Notes: generated from the sequence alone by a model not told the origin. A stretch of 64,000 nt of DNA from Yersinia canariae (GCF_009831415.1 NZ_CP043727.1:2852001-2916000), one strand, 5' to 3'. Counted from the stretch's first letter, positions 47,301 to 55,280 are shown. Numbers and translations are program-made.

Positions 47301-47306
47301 GTTCAT
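41355..47306 (-). CDS. druE: DruE-like giant helicase with DUF1998 domain, Druantia core protein
   Basis: 1983 residues from the ATG at 47306 (MNNPLETFESIRD), which has AGGAAGGGAC upstream; a start at 47339 would overlap druG. Walker A TSGTGSGKTES is at about 131-141 and the DEAH-like box VLDELHLQRG near 375; helicase domain 2 carries ATTTMEVGVDIGDL-type text and QRVGRAGRRGQ. Zinc-ribbon pairs are seen (CDKCGRV...CTRC and CPVCHVW...CTSC), and the DUF1998 C-terminus reads CIQACYHCLHRYGNQAYHG...LDW. DruE is the one protein common to all Druantia types. It sits between druG (14 bp) and the nuclease gene (7 bp). Confidence 0.92.
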   Translation of the reverse strand: MNNPLETFESIRDFYIAYLETAFRIGSPAIQAYRRELLEKQGTLCADLFLEPMPRYKDYNLTISDLRDASKGDKWLPGFTVQQRAAFIDLCLGGLLPRDPKDATKGHFKLYTHQLEMLQRGVQPGMPGIVTSGTGSGKTESFLLPVLAQIAKEASQWSQSSALKSWQPWWREPNAQPTFMRDREAPASGRPKAVRALILYPMNALVEDQLVRMRRALDSDEAHEVMDSHFGGNRIFFGRYTSATKVTGWLDHPRQGNEPKEKKRAAGKVAELREYMQFAEKTHKEAVHQGNLDKDDNLQFNFPRPGGGEVLSRWEMQKMPPDILITNTSMLSTMLVREIDDPIFDQTQLWIKRDPNAYFYLVLDELHLQRGTAGTEVSYLLKHLINRLGLDQPQHRHKLRILASSASLPVSGQEGNQSIDYLWGMFGQRGLPMNASSKDWRACIVDGKLEELVDISCFCGDLPAFCQAVEKLKSPEASVIWCDIARSLGCYRDGVAIEELAQHTVLLAARMLEKGCIDDNKSLRATAINALAGNLFGEHPDARRGVSALILIRTTVDSWQQWFAHPFPDHIVLPRFRAHAFLRALEGLYVAPLPSPPQADKDERNQWLFADMTVESGFRYGNRRYGDKRSRCVELLYCECCATLFLGGKPSAFSAIDSRRIELLPNDPDTEKLPEHAKSVMIERRSAEEYALFMPTIDRFWPLGKEKLADSDSFGQWQEASYDPFTATIQPISPVKPLAETDIPGWFYYVKPGDFSSPKRDQSSNQSPGSSLPFQCPACETSYKYGKGKQSPIRGFRVGFAKTTQLLASTLMTELQRSGDQERLVTFSDSRQDAAKAALDLESGHHDDIRREILVYSLQDLAVGSCSYEKLQEQLSGLVKRRKELVNKEVAGGLTPEEDQELEHFFRERRMLEEKLELPLADSISLGEILEPSAPESGKRLNRLLAKLVEAGIHPTDRTGITAVPDPANHHEDITTFVWQQLFSRDPQGEWCWKAHPSYEDDLDVARKEISWDLRKLAGESVFSKTYFSLEEAGWGYPCLPISGNYTRQQLAIFDAMLRVQADAYRVKPSQYTTKETLWHSTDDVSPNSRLHRFASRVCQHSGGDHTSIIDKFLALLELVGHQGGIIDIGKVHFRLTDPADSFWRCDKCGRVHLHLGAKICTRCHAPLPEIPSGEAGMLQKQNYLGKRISYSSGIRRMRSEELTGMTGNPAARLRRFKGILIADDDDILPTGLKDFEPDQDLDRLARVVDVLSVTTTMEVGVDIGDLRAVFQANMPPQRFNYQQRVGRAGRRGQAFAFVLTACRSKSHDLFYFRHPEKITGDLPPPPFLTTKLEMICQRLVRKVWLVAAFKWLRQNSINSHQSWPVDEHRQKPDNHGEFFQVDWLKDYWIDWLPRIRQALTATMRDRDEFAHVCMPDDQSFYQNIVRLLTPDKLIQDIDAALNDDAMAGKGLAEALAERGQFPMYGMPTRTRLLHTRAITTNENDIQFASMDRDLDIAIQEFAPRKYLVQDKRRYLTAGYAGMLRQRYPKSIEFDSNVNELGEGRTMTACPVCHVWTPINHTIRECTSCGAVIDDVEQYQCYVPYGFLTSLEDKSVKEDLEQTLTNASRVSIAEAYSFSSGAEFDANVAIQLESQICLHRLNRGTYADERWSGFNALQGNLRVPFRKEGVYQSLTANRVWVDSQLLETDPLLKRRFTPLQESRTSFYLAAPKVTDLLALMVVNTPVGLQLQTPAFRAAALSAAFIIVNYASKELFDIDPEEIEILEPRVQRLADGRLASILQMADRLVNGSGLCERLQQKGTSGTPIILEVMKAIVSNKNGFPLKEFLDNDHPKKCIQACYHCLHRYGNQAYHGLLDWRLGLDVIQLLLDKNYDAGLNGDFSAPGIADWRENAVSLAEEAASLFNSEIRVVGHIPLINIGPQRWVAVTHPFWSVDGVFTANPELERLFLEWQLEKKTISTFDLSRRMGAVMTKLRNPDGNKED

Positions 47307-47320
47307 AATATGTCCCTTCC

Positions 47321-50137
47321 TTATGACTGAAACAGGCAATCAAGTACCGCAGCAGCCTCGCCCTGCGTAATTTCCCGAGCATAATTCGTTAGTGTTGGCG
47401 CTAGTGGCTTAATATCTGAAACGATTTTCTCTGATGTACTACGCCCAGATTCAAACGCCAGCTTGGTAATCGCCTGTGATTTTTCATCAGAATAATGGAA
47501 AGATTTCAGTATCGTTTGTAGGGTTTGCTGTTCATTAAAATGATGAGTATTAGATTCACGGATACTTGTATAAAGCGATTGCCATAATACTGATGTTACA
47601 TAGGTGGGTGCGATGTCAGTAGTATTATTGGCGGGTTGTTCATCACCCCAGATGCTTTCGGCCAGAAACATTGGCAATCTGTGAGCAGTAGGTCCCTGTA
47701 ATGGGAACGTGCTTTTACCAACAGCAAACGTCAACACAAATAGTATAGGTTGGCTGATTGAAAGATGGCGCAGTGTCTGATGTTGATCCATCCAGCAAAA
47801 TCCGGATGCTTGTTCGTCACTGAGCAGGCAGTCACTCAACTCAGGTAACAATGTCTCTGGTGGCGTACGGTTAAATCCACGTAACTCCACCACCGTAGCC
47901 AATCCATTATCTTGCTGGTGCAGCAAAAAATCCCCCAGAGTCATGGAGCATGTGTTTTCCGCACTTCTGATTAAAACCGGAGATTTCATTAAATCACCGA
48001 TGCTAAACAGATCACCGTGGATAGAAACTTCCCCTCGAACTCCGCCCGAAAAAACATTCGCTATAGCAGAAAGCGCTTTTTTAGTGTGTTTTCCCAATAA
48101 TCCAACAATAGGTGTTACATTCGCAGCAGCGACAATGCCTGATAATAAGGTTTCACTTAGCCCTGTTGCAGCTGCCTGTTTTTCCATCACTGTCAATAGC
48201 TGCCTTTTACTGGTTATCTCAGTTGCTATTGGCGATAGATACGGTTCTGTCTGCGGTATAGATAATGCTGCTACAATGGCGGATTCAGGTTTAACTGTTA
48301 ACTCGGGTTGAGAAACTGGCACCGTTACATCAGCGATCAGTGCACGCAATAAGGCCGCTTGTGCTAGTGTTTCGACACCGGCTTGTGATGCATTTTCGAA
48401 AGTTTGTCTGATACGTGAATCCAGTTCAAGTTCCTGCTGGCGAAGCGCTTTTTTTGATTTCTCTGTTTCATTTTTTAAGTGTTTTTTCTGTTTATCAATT
48501 TCCACTTCAAGCTGTGCTTTCTTGTCAACCAGAGAAGAAATAGCCTGTTTTAATTGTTCCTGTTCACTTTCATACTCAGCCAGAATCGCGTTCTTCTCTA
48601 CATTAATTTGAGCATCTATTACGGGCAATTTCAGCAGTTGTTGGACCATATCGTCCAACAGCTCTCTTGAATCAGCAATCTGTTCGAGATGAGTCAAGGC
48701 ACGGTGATAGGCACTACTCTCTGGCTCATACTCAGCAATGAAATGAGTTAAATTTTGTAAATGTGATTTATTAAATACAGGGAAGTTCGTTGATGAATGA
48801 TTTCGCTTTATCAGACGTTTTATCCATGTACCAGCGGGCGCACAATCGTATTTTTCGCTGGCTACAGGAAGTCGAGTCACAATGGTTGCTTTCTGTGAAT
48901 GTAATTCAATATAGGCCAATTTTCTGTAGCTATCGAGTGGTACATCGAAGTTATATTTTTTAGGATCAGAAAAATCGCCGGGAAGTCTTAACGCTACCCC
49001 ATCATCCAGCAAAAAAATAGCAGGAGATTCATCCTGTGGTTGATACTGAGTTAACAACCACTCTCTGACAGAGTCAGGGTCACTGGATAAGTGGGGGACT
49101 CTGACGACGAGGTATACACGCGATTGGTAGTCAGCCAGTACGTATTGCGCATTTTTGTCAGACGGCCGATGTTCTACCTGCCATATCCCTAACTCTCCCT
49201 GAGTGAAAATTTTGGTGTAATTGTTTATAAACCCAACAACTTCACCACGATGGGGATACATAATTTTCGCTTGTTCTTCAGAAAGCGACCAAACTTTATC
49301 ATTAATAAACAAGGCAATAGGTGAAACGAAGAAAGCATCATTAGGAAGCAATTTGGTAACGGCACCGACAAAAGCTACGCTGTCGATGACATAATCATCC
49401 ATATCCTCTGTTGCAATAAACTCTGCCGATAAAACTTCAACGCCATTAGCTTCTTTCTGGTTATGAGCAAACTCAAATTCCGAGATAATACTTTCAAATT
49501 TCTGCGCCATAGGGAAAGCATGTGTGGATAGCTTTTCCTTCCATGCGCTGGCTGCCTCTTGCTTACCATTAAGCGTATCAACAAGAGCAGCTACAAACAT
49601 CGGAAATATACGATCGGATGATGCATCGAGACCTTGGCTGATTAGTAAGCATTGTTCCAGATCATCTTCCGTCACATTGATGCTTTGATGCTCAGGCAGA
49701 TTCTCTGAGTCTTCTTCGACATCATCATGGGGTGACAATACCGGCTCGTCATTGAGGAATCGCTCAATGATTTCAGGACATGGCTGAGAAATATAAAATC
49801 CTAAAATATCGCGCCACAATAGCTTTGATGATTCTATGTCGTTACCATTTTTTTCTTTTAACAGGATGTCATTAAGAATTTTATTGGGATCAACTCGTTC
49901 AGAAAACTGTGTGTTAGCTCGAAGCCATGTCTGGATAACAATCTGAGCTTTAGGTTGTAACTCAGTTAAAAAATGTAGTTGTTGAGATAGCGTTTTAGGT
50001 AAGTTATCCGCTTTAGCACCCGCCATAATAAGTTTCTGCTTACACTCTTTCAGGCAGTTGATTCGCTCGTGAGATTCTAAACCATAGCAATACATTTGGC
50101 TCAAGCGTACTTTAGTAAATTGTTGTTTTTTAGCCAT
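47321..50137 (-). CDS. druG: DruG-like protein of Druantia type II
   Basis: 938 residues without a domain that I can name. The N-terminal 150 residues are helical; a coiled coil lies at about 510-580 (EYESEQEQLKQAISSLVDKK and onward, rich in Glu, Lys and Gln in heptad spacing). Aspartate-rich acidic stretches occur near 135-150. Assignment rests on place and size: it lies between druF and druE in the gene order of type II Druantia. The druE gene begins 14 bp after its stop. Function in the complex is unknown; a scaffold or sensor role is a guess. Confidence 0.75.
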   Translation of the reverse strand: MAKKQQFTKVRLSQMYCYGLESHERINCLKECKQKLIMAGAKADNLPKTLSQQLHFLTELQPKAQIVIQTWLRANTQFSERVDPNKILNDILLKEKNGNDIESSKLLWRDILGFYISQPCPEIIERFLNDEPVLSPHDDVEEDSENLPEHQSINVTEDDLEQCLLISQGLDASSDRIFPMFVAALVDTLNGKQEAASAWKEKLSTHAFPMAQKFESIISEFEFAHNQKEANGVEVLSAEFIATEDMDDYVIDSVAFVGAVTKLLPNDAFFVSPIALFINDKVWSLSEEQAKIMYPHRGEVVGFINNYTKIFTQGELGIWQVEHRPSDKNAQYVLADYQSRVYLVVRVPHLSSDPDSVREWLLTQYQPQDESPAIFLLDDGVALRLPGDFSDPKKYNFDVPLDSYRKLAYIELHSQKATIVTRLPVASEKYDCAPAGTWIKRLIKRNHSSTNFPVFNKSHLQNLTHFIAEYEPESSAYHRALTHLEQIADSRELLDDMVQQLLKLPVIDAQINVEKNAILAEYESEQEQLKQAISSLVDKKAQLEVEIDKQKKHLKNETEKSKKALRQQELELDSRIRQTFENASQAGVETLAQAALLRALIADVTVPVSQPELTVKPESAIVAALSIPQTEPYLSPIATEITSKRQLLTVMEKQAAATGLSETLLSGIVAAANVTPIVGLLGKHTKKALSAIANVFSGGVRGEVSIHGDLFSIGDLMKSPVLIRSAENTCSMTLGDFLLHQQDNGLATVVELRGFNRTPPETLLPELSDCLLSDEQASGFCWMDQHQTLRHLSISQPILFVLTFAVGKSTFPLQGPTAHRLPMFLAESIWGDEQPANNTTDIAPTYVTSVLWQSLYTSIRESNTHHFNEQQTLQTILKSFHYSDEKSQAITKLAFESGRSTSEKIVSDIKPLAPTLTNYAREITQGEAAAVLDCLFQS

Positions 50138-50220
50138 CCTGATTGAACTCCTTTACATGCCAACTCAATAAATTCGTTGTGAATCTAACAACCAAGTAAA
50201 AATTTTTCGTGCTGTTAGTA

Positions 50221-53004
50221 TTATCGGCTTCTACGTAATTTTAGCGCCCGCGAGCGGCGAACAATCGCCCGGTCGTCATACTCTTGCGTAGTAGCTTCTG
50301 AAGGATTTATATTTCCCCAAATCGAAGCTCCGCCGCCAACAAATAAAATCTGGCCGTCATCGCCAATGGAAAGACAACCACCAGCGAAATGTAACCACCA
50401 TTGTGTGAGAGAAAGCGGCAACGTTATTAGGTTTTTTGACCAAAAAAGATCGCCGTTATGGCTCTGAGAACCCAATGTTTTCTTTGAAAAAATAGCCTGA
50501 GCCATCAATCCCCAGGCAAAACTATTAGTCTGCCAGTAGCCATTTTGACTAGTAATAAAATAGCGATTGCGCTGTTTCTCCCGAGAACGTATGAAAGTAT
50601 TACTGCTGTGGTCAATTAATGTTGACTCTTCAGACCAATCCTTTTTCTCTTCCAGCCAAGTCGACACATTTATATTGACGGGTAACGATGGAATACTTTC
50701 TATCTGAGTGATTGGTAAAATCACACCACCTAATGGACTGACAGAAAAATCTGCTTTGGTAATAAACCGCAAACCAAACTGTTTAACCAGCAACTCTGCA
50801 CGCTCAACGCTCGATAAATTTAGCTCAATACAGCCTATGGCAAGATCATGGCCTTCTAATGACCACCTTTTAATCTTCTCATTATCTGCCAGCACGCATT
50901 GTAGTTGATTGCGTTCACTTTTTGTCATCATTCCACTAATACGAGCTACTGTGCCCACTTTCTCGTCAAATACGGAGATTGTACGGGGTGTCCGTATTAC
51001 TAAGGGATAAGGTGTATACCGACTTTCAGCCACAGAAAGAAAACCAGACATAAATAGCATTCGACGTAGTCGCCAAGCGGGAATACCTATAGCTTTGGAA
51101 ACGGGTATGAGATGTTTATTCAGTTCATCAAAAGGCAGCGTGCTACGCCTTTGAAAACGTAGTGCCAGCGCTTCAGTTAACCAATCAAGTGCCACAGGAA
51201 GAGAATGCAAGCCAGTAGATTCACGTTCTGCAGGAGGTGATTCATGTTGTTGCCATAATGACCACTCTCCCCCCAAAGGAGTTAGCTTCTGTTTATTCAC
51301 AAATTCAGAATTAAACTCGTTACGAGCAACATCATCAAGTGACACTAAAACACCCAAAGGACCATCAACTAACCAATTACCAGGTTCTTTTAACCGTCGA
51401 TAAAGCGCATCAGGAGCGTGGTCTAATACATGAACATCATAAATCAGAGGAGTAATTTGTTGGTCTACTGCTAATAGATAGCGACATAGTGTTTGCCCGT
51501 GAATGGAAACCAATTTCTCCGGTGAAATAAATAGCCCTTCATCACTAACCGAAAGTTCGCCTGTAGCAAGTTCATTACCTACAGAATCGTTAATTACGAA
51601 CCTTCCGCTGTTTGCACCTTCCATGCGAATAAACGGAGTACTTGCTGGATTAAGTAATACCGCCTGTCCAAATCTGGCTCCACCAGTAAGATGGGGCCTT
51701 GCAGGCATCCAACTGTGTATCAAAAAACGTTGAGCATTTTTAGGAAGTGCATTCCTTAAGGTAGACAGTGCTTGCCGGCTTACTGCGTCAAAAACGAGAA
51801 TATTCCATTTATCACGTTCTGAATTAATCCCCAACGAACTAAATCTTAAATTAATATTCTTACACGCCACAACAATGCTTTTCACATAACGACTATTTAT
51901 CACCAGACAAACCGGACCATTATCAAAATAATGACCGTCAGAGCTAATATAGCCTGAGTCATCCTGAAACAATGGCAGGCATCCCACCTGCAATGCCATT
52001 CCTATTCTCGATTGATAAAGCCCTTTATTTTGTTTTTGTGATAATGTCGAAATGTGTATCAACATATTATCAATATTAGATTGATAGTAGCCCTTAGTAT
52101 AAATACTTGTCTGCTGTGGTAATGTATATACCTCTTGTTCAGAAAACACATCCGTACCTTTCTGATCCATCAGTAGATAGATTTCTGGATTCCACACATC
52201 AGCAGAATCTAGTTGTATACAAAATCTACCATTCTCTGCTATTTTTTGGTTTTCATCATGTCTTGTGATGTCTCGAACAGCTCCCCAAAATGGGCTATTG
52301 TAAGCCTGTACCGATGAAGATTTTAATAGCAGGTCTCTAAACTGACTAAATTCACTAATGAATATTAGGCTAAAAGAATTTATCCTTTGATGAATAGCTT
52401 GGCTAACTTCTTCAAATGTTGAATGACTATCTAATTCTTTATTGGACAGTATACGCCTTAGTAATAAATCATCTTTGTAAGAAGGGAAGGAAAGTCGTTT
52501 AGAATAACCTATTAATCTTTCTCGTTGAGGATCAGGCAAAAGTAGGCACGCGCATTCTTTGTTATTATGGCTCCATCTTTCTAAACGCTCCCACATTTTT
52601 GGAAGTTCACTAAAGATAAATTTTTTATCTTTAGTGAAACCCAATAGAAGGGAAAACCTGACACGGAAATCACCTTCGTCATGAGTATCATCGTCAGCAC
52701 TAGCTGCGAGTAACGTTAAATATAAGACAGCAAAATGAGGAGGAACACCGTTTATCCCTGCTAATATATCAAGCCTTAATTCATCTCTAAAATGATTTTG
52801 TATCTCATCAGAGCTATTGCCAAATGCTTTCAAAAAACTATTTTTAGCTTCCCTTTTGCTACGCGAACCTTTTAATTTATCAAAAATTCGCCCGGTAGCA
52901 TCAATTCGACTCAATGTTAACCCGACACAAGAAGGATCAAAAAAAATATCTTTGACCAGGGCTGCATTCCACTCATCTAGAGTAACCGGAAATAAGTCGC
53001 CCAT
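50221..53004 (-). CDS. druF: DruF-like protein of Druantia type II
   Basis: 927 residues, no recognised catalytic motif. It is soluble, with no signal peptide or membrane segment. The C-terminal half has beta-rich text (PLGGVILPITQIESIPSLPV) and winged-helix-like stretches. It begins 4 bp after the druM stop, with AGGTG upstream of the ATG at 53004, so the two are translationally coupled. It is named from gene order (M-F-G-E). The 83-bp gap before druG is the only sizeable spacing in the operon. Confidence 0.74.
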   Translation of the reverse strand: MGDLFPVTLDEWNAALVKDIFFDPSCVGLTLSRIDATGRIFDKLKGSRSKREAKNSFLKAFGNSSDEIQNHFRDELRLDILAGINGVPPHFAVLYLTLLAASADDDTHDEGDFRVRFSLLLGFTKDKKFIFSELPKMWERLERWSHNNKECACLLLPDPQRERLIGYSKRLSFPSYKDDLLLRRILSNKELDSHSTFEEVSQAIHQRINSFSLIFISEFSQFRDLLLKSSSVQAYNSPFWGAVRDITRHDENQKIAENGRFCIQLDSADVWNPEIYLLMDQKGTDVFSEQEVYTLPQQTSIYTKGYYQSNIDNMLIHISTLSQKQNKGLYQSRIGMALQVGCLPLFQDDSGYISSDGHYFDNGPVCLVINSRYVKSIVVACKNINLRFSSLGINSERDKWNILVFDAVSRQALSTLRNALPKNAQRFLIHSWMPARPHLTGGARFGQAVLLNPASTPFIRMEGANSGRFVINDSVGNELATGELSVSDEGLFISPEKLVSIHGQTLCRYLLAVDQQITPLIYDVHVLDHAPDALYRRLKEPGNWLVDGPLGVLVSLDDVARNEFNSEFVNKQKLTPLGGEWSLWQQHESPPAERESTGLHSLPVALDWLTEALALRFQRRSTLPFDELNKHLIPVSKAIGIPAWRLRRMLFMSGFLSVAESRYTPYPLVIRTPRTISVFDEKVGTVARISGMMTKSERNQLQCVLADNEKIKRWSLEGHDLAIGCIELNLSSVERAELLVKQFGLRFITKADFSVSPLGGVILPITQIESIPSLPVNINVSTWLEEKKDWSEESTLIDHSSNTFIRSREKQRNRYFITSQNGYWQTNSFAWGLMAQAIFSKKTLGSQSHNGDLFWSKNLITLPLSLTQWWLHFAGGCLSIGDDGQILFVGGGASIWGNINPSEATTQEYDDRAIVRRSRALKLRRSR

Positions 53005-53008
53005 CGCA

Positions 53009-54094
53009 TCACCTGCTTTTTATCGAAAGATTCTTCAAACCTGAGCCTGAAAAAAGGTGGCTAAACAGAACCTCAGCTAACATAGGGGGAACCGCATTAC
53101 CTATTTGGGTAAATTTGGCATCAATATCCCCCACCGGTTCATAATCGTGACGAAACGATTGTATGCGGGCACATTCTCGCCATGACAAACGTCTGGCCTG
53201 TTCCAATCTAGGGCGAGTATCATCAACTACTATATGTTCATATTCATCAGAAAAGTCCCAGCGCTGTTTCCAGCCATCCTCAAGGTTTGACCATGTTAAT
53301 TTCATGACTGGGCTTGCTGGGTGCAATGTGACATGTCGCCAGTTAGCTACCACTGTATAAGCTGGGCTATCCCACTTTGCCTTACGATTCCTCGACATGA
53401 AATACCATGAAAAATGGCCTTCAGGATCATGAGGGCGTTCATAGAACTCTCCTTCAGGCCATAAAGGCAAATCACAGATAGCATCACCATGTGATGCATA
53501 AGGCTTTAGGTGAGGATTCTTCAGACTTGGCTTACCGTGTGTTGCAGGGGGGAATTCAAAACATTGCCCTAAATCGTTTCTAACACCGACAATAAATAAA
53601 CGCTTACGTGATTGTGGAACACCATATTCCCTGGCATTAACCAGATGATAACTAACCTGATATCCAGCTTGCTGGTATGCTGTAAGTTGTTGTTCTAAAA
53701 AGCTACCTGCACCAAGTTGCTGCAACCCCGACACATTCTCTGCAACAAAATATTTGGGGCGAACAATATTTAATACACGCAAAAATTGCCTATAAAGATT
53801 CGTTCGAGTATCGCTCTCCGGTTTCCTATTACCAGCCATCGAAAACGATTGGCAAGGGTAGCCGCCAACAACGACATCAACATGTGGAAAATTTTGGATA
53901 TTTGATATATCGCCAAGCCTGACTTCTGATTCTGGAAAATACTTCTCTAAAGTCTTACAAGCGTTTTCAACAATATCATTTGCGAAAACAACCTGACCTC
54001 CGGCAGATTCAATACCAAAATCCATACCACCACCGCCAGAAAACAGTGAAAGAACTTGGATGTTGTTATGCTCTCTTTCAAAAATATTGTTCAT
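53009..54094 (-). CDS. druM: DruM-like C5 cytosine DNA methyltransferase
   Basis: 361 residues with the full C5-cytosine set: LSLFSGGGGMDFGIESAG (AdoMet binding, about 15-32), the catalytic VVGGYPCQSFSMAGNRK (cysteine near residue 81), FVAENVSGL and REYGVPQSRKRLFIVG, and the C-terminal QIGNAVPP. It is the first gene of the Druantia type II operon, where the methylase is thought to mark self DNA. The upstream 345 bp to attR hold the promoter. No restriction enzyme other than the operon's own proteins is present. Confidence 0.92.
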   Translation of the reverse strand: MNNIFEREHNNIQVLSLFSGGGGMDFGIESAGGQVVFANDIVENACKTLEKYFPESEVRLGDISNIQNFPHVDVVVGGYPCQSFSMAGNRKPESDTRTNLYRQFLRVLNIVRPKYFVAENVSGLQQLGAGSFLEQQLTAYQQAGYQVSYHLVNAREYGVPQSRKRLFIVGVRNDLGQCFEFPPATHGKPSLKNPHLKPYASHGDAICDLPLWPEGEFYERPHDPEGHFSWYFMSRNRKAKWDSPAYTVVANWRHVTLHPASPVMKLTWSNLEDGWKQRWDFSDEYEHIVVDDTRPRLEQARRLSWRECARIQSFRHDYEPVGDIDAKFTQIGNAVPPMLAEVLFSHLFSGSGLKNLSIKSR

Positions 54095-54440
54095 ATAATC
54101 ATACTGGGCATCGCCATCCTAACTTAATCACTATCAACCTCAAGATTACCTGCCCATATAGACAGTAAATTCTCTCTAGAAATCATAGGCAAACATTATA
54201 GCTTGGGATGATGGCATAGAGCAGTAACATTCTTTATTTTTTTGACAACTGGAGCAAGTCTCAGGTAAGAAATGCTCCAAATAGAACGAGCATAATACTC
54301 TTTAGTCTAAAGATTCAAACTCATATCTCACACTTCAGACCTCGCATTTAAGCTACTAAAAGGTGGTCAATCTGGTGGTCTTGACAGGAGGAGGATTCTG
54401 AGCTAGCTTATTTATTAGCCACTTAATGGCAAAGGCGATC
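54095..54440. other. Defence-operon promoter region and right island arm
   Basis: About 345 bp, no gene. It should hold the druM promoter. AAGGTGGTCAATCTGGTGGTC (split: AGGTGGTCAA at 54361, CTGGTGGTCT at 54372) repeats a motif also seen in TTTGGTGGTCAG at 5857-5868 near attL; these may be integrase arm sites. Confidence 0.45.
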
Positions 54441-54460
54441 CCAGTCAGAGGAGCCAAATT
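54441..54460 (+). other. attR core, 20 bp
   Basis: CCAGTCAGAGGAGCCAAATT, identical to 5733-5752. The 5' part of the tRNA is absent here, so this is the displaced end of the original tRNA-Asn gene, and the original tRNA terminator follows. Confidence 0.93.
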
Positions 54461-54462
54461 AG

Positions 54463-54496
54463 AAAAGCCCGCTTAGGAAACTAAGCGGGCTTTTTG
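54463..54496 (+). terminator. Original tRNA-Asn terminator
   Basis: AGCCCGCTTAG (54466-54476), loop GAAA, CTAAGCGGGCT (54481-54491), then TTTTT. It lies six bases after attR and would have ended tRNA-Asn transcription before the island entered. Confidence 0.9.
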
Positions 54497-54549
54497 CTTT
54501 ATCGTTTCGGCAGGATAAGCCTCCTGCGGTGTCTCTTTTTTATAAATTA

Positions 54550-54903
54550 TCAGTGCGTCAATTCATGGCTGTCCGAGAGCAGTTCATGTATTTCCGTTGG
54601 AGATAATGGCCCGGAAAGAAGCACACTGACCCAGTGCTCTTTGTTCATATGATAAGCAGGTAAAATGCCGTCTTTTTGGCGTAATGAGCCGATATATTCA
54701 GGCCTGACTTTAACTTCGAGCACCTCCACCTCATCATCCGTCTTCAGGCCGAGCTTTGTGCCGGGCACGTTCATCACGATAGCGAACCATTTTTTTCCGT
54801 CGTGATGGCGAAGCACGGCATAACCCGGCAGCTTACTCCACAGATATTCCGGCTCAGAGTTAAAATGTTCCCGAGCGTACCTGAATAATGTCTCTCTGTT
54901 CAT
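54550..54903 (-). CDS. MmcQ/YjbR-family protein
   Basis: 117 residues from the second methionine at 54903 (MNRETLFRYAREHF). The family pattern is clear: the N-terminal helix, EPEYLWSKLPGYAVLRHHDGKKWFAIVM, LEVKVRPEYIG and GILPAYHMNKEHWVSVLL. YjbR proteins have a CyaY-like double-wing fold proposed to bind DNA; the physiological role is not known. Outside the island. It stands alone on the minus strand. Confidence 0.9.
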   Translation of the reverse strand: MNRETLFRYAREHFNSEPEYLWSKLPGYAVLRHHDGKKWFAIVMNVPGTKLGLKTDDEVEVLEVKVRPEYIGSLRQKDGILPAYHMNKEHWVSVLLSGPLSPTEIHELLSDSHELTH

Positions 54904-55081
54904 CATAACTCCTGTTTACGTCTTAGCGGGTGTTTCAATTGCCATCCGTATGGCGCGCACATCACGGACACCCTGTATCTGTTTATCCGCGCTAGTTAAC
55001 TGTATTCCGCTCGTTGGTTGAGATTAATTTCAGAAATAAATCCCGGCCATATCCAGCCATCCAGAGTGAGTGTTCCATGAC

Positions 55082-55141
55082 AATCATAATTCATATAAAC
55101 CGATATGCGAAAACACGGCCAACAAAGTACAGCGGATGTAG
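55082..55141 (+). pseudogene. Integrase fragment outside the island
   Basis: About 60 bp reading NHNSYKPICENTANKVQRM then a stop, which aligns with HNPYKPMCENTVNKALRLM in the island integrase (residues 313-331, DNA 6845-6903). It is a scar of a related integrase beyond attR. The rest of 54904-55226 holds no gene. Confidence 0.7.
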
Positions 55142-55226
55142 TTGAACGCCAGATGTCTACCAAAACTGTGGCAATTCGGTGCGTATTTAAGCGGCATTAA
55201 CGGCGATAAAGCATATGATTTTATTT

Positions 55227-55246
55227 GCGACCAACCGGTCGGTCGT
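55227..55246. promoter_or_regulatory. TetR-type operator candidate upstream of the MFS gene
   Basis: GCGACCAACCGGTCGGTCGT is a near-perfect 20-bp palindrome around ACC-GGT, the size and style of TetR/AcrR operators. It lies 35 bp upstream of the transporter start, where bound repressor would block transcription. The TetR gene downstream is the likely binder. Confidence 0.55.
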
Positions 55247-55280
55247 AGTATTGTGGCTTTTTATTGTTGTGGAAATCATC

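Larger units (their letters stand above)
5733..54460. mobile_element. tRNA-Asn genomic island, about 48.7 kb, mobilizable type
   Basis: Bounded by exact 20-bp direct repeats of the tRNA-Asn 3' end, with a P4-type integrase just inside the left end. Contents are accessory: a second lpxC, a redox/detoxification block, an oriT/MobB/MobC mobilization module, antirestriction and defence genes, two IS elements and several pseudogenes. There is no type IV secretion gene set, so transfer would need a helper. No ybt genes are present, so it is not the yersiniabactin island even though it uses the same kind of site. Motifs resembling TGGTGGTC occur near both ends (about 5860 and 54361-54380) and could be integrase arm sites. 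Confidence 0.9.

Noticed and set aside
41355..54094. DISARM or BREX as the identity of the right-end defence operon
   Set aside because: DISARM has separate DrmA helicase and DrmB DUF1998 proteins plus a PLD protein; here helicase and DUF1998 are fused in one 1983-residue protein and no PLD gene is present. No pglZ or brxC/L genes for BREX.
5733..54460. Yersiniabactin high-pathogenicity island
   Set aside because: Same attachment site type and a related integrase, but no irp, ybt or fyuA genes.
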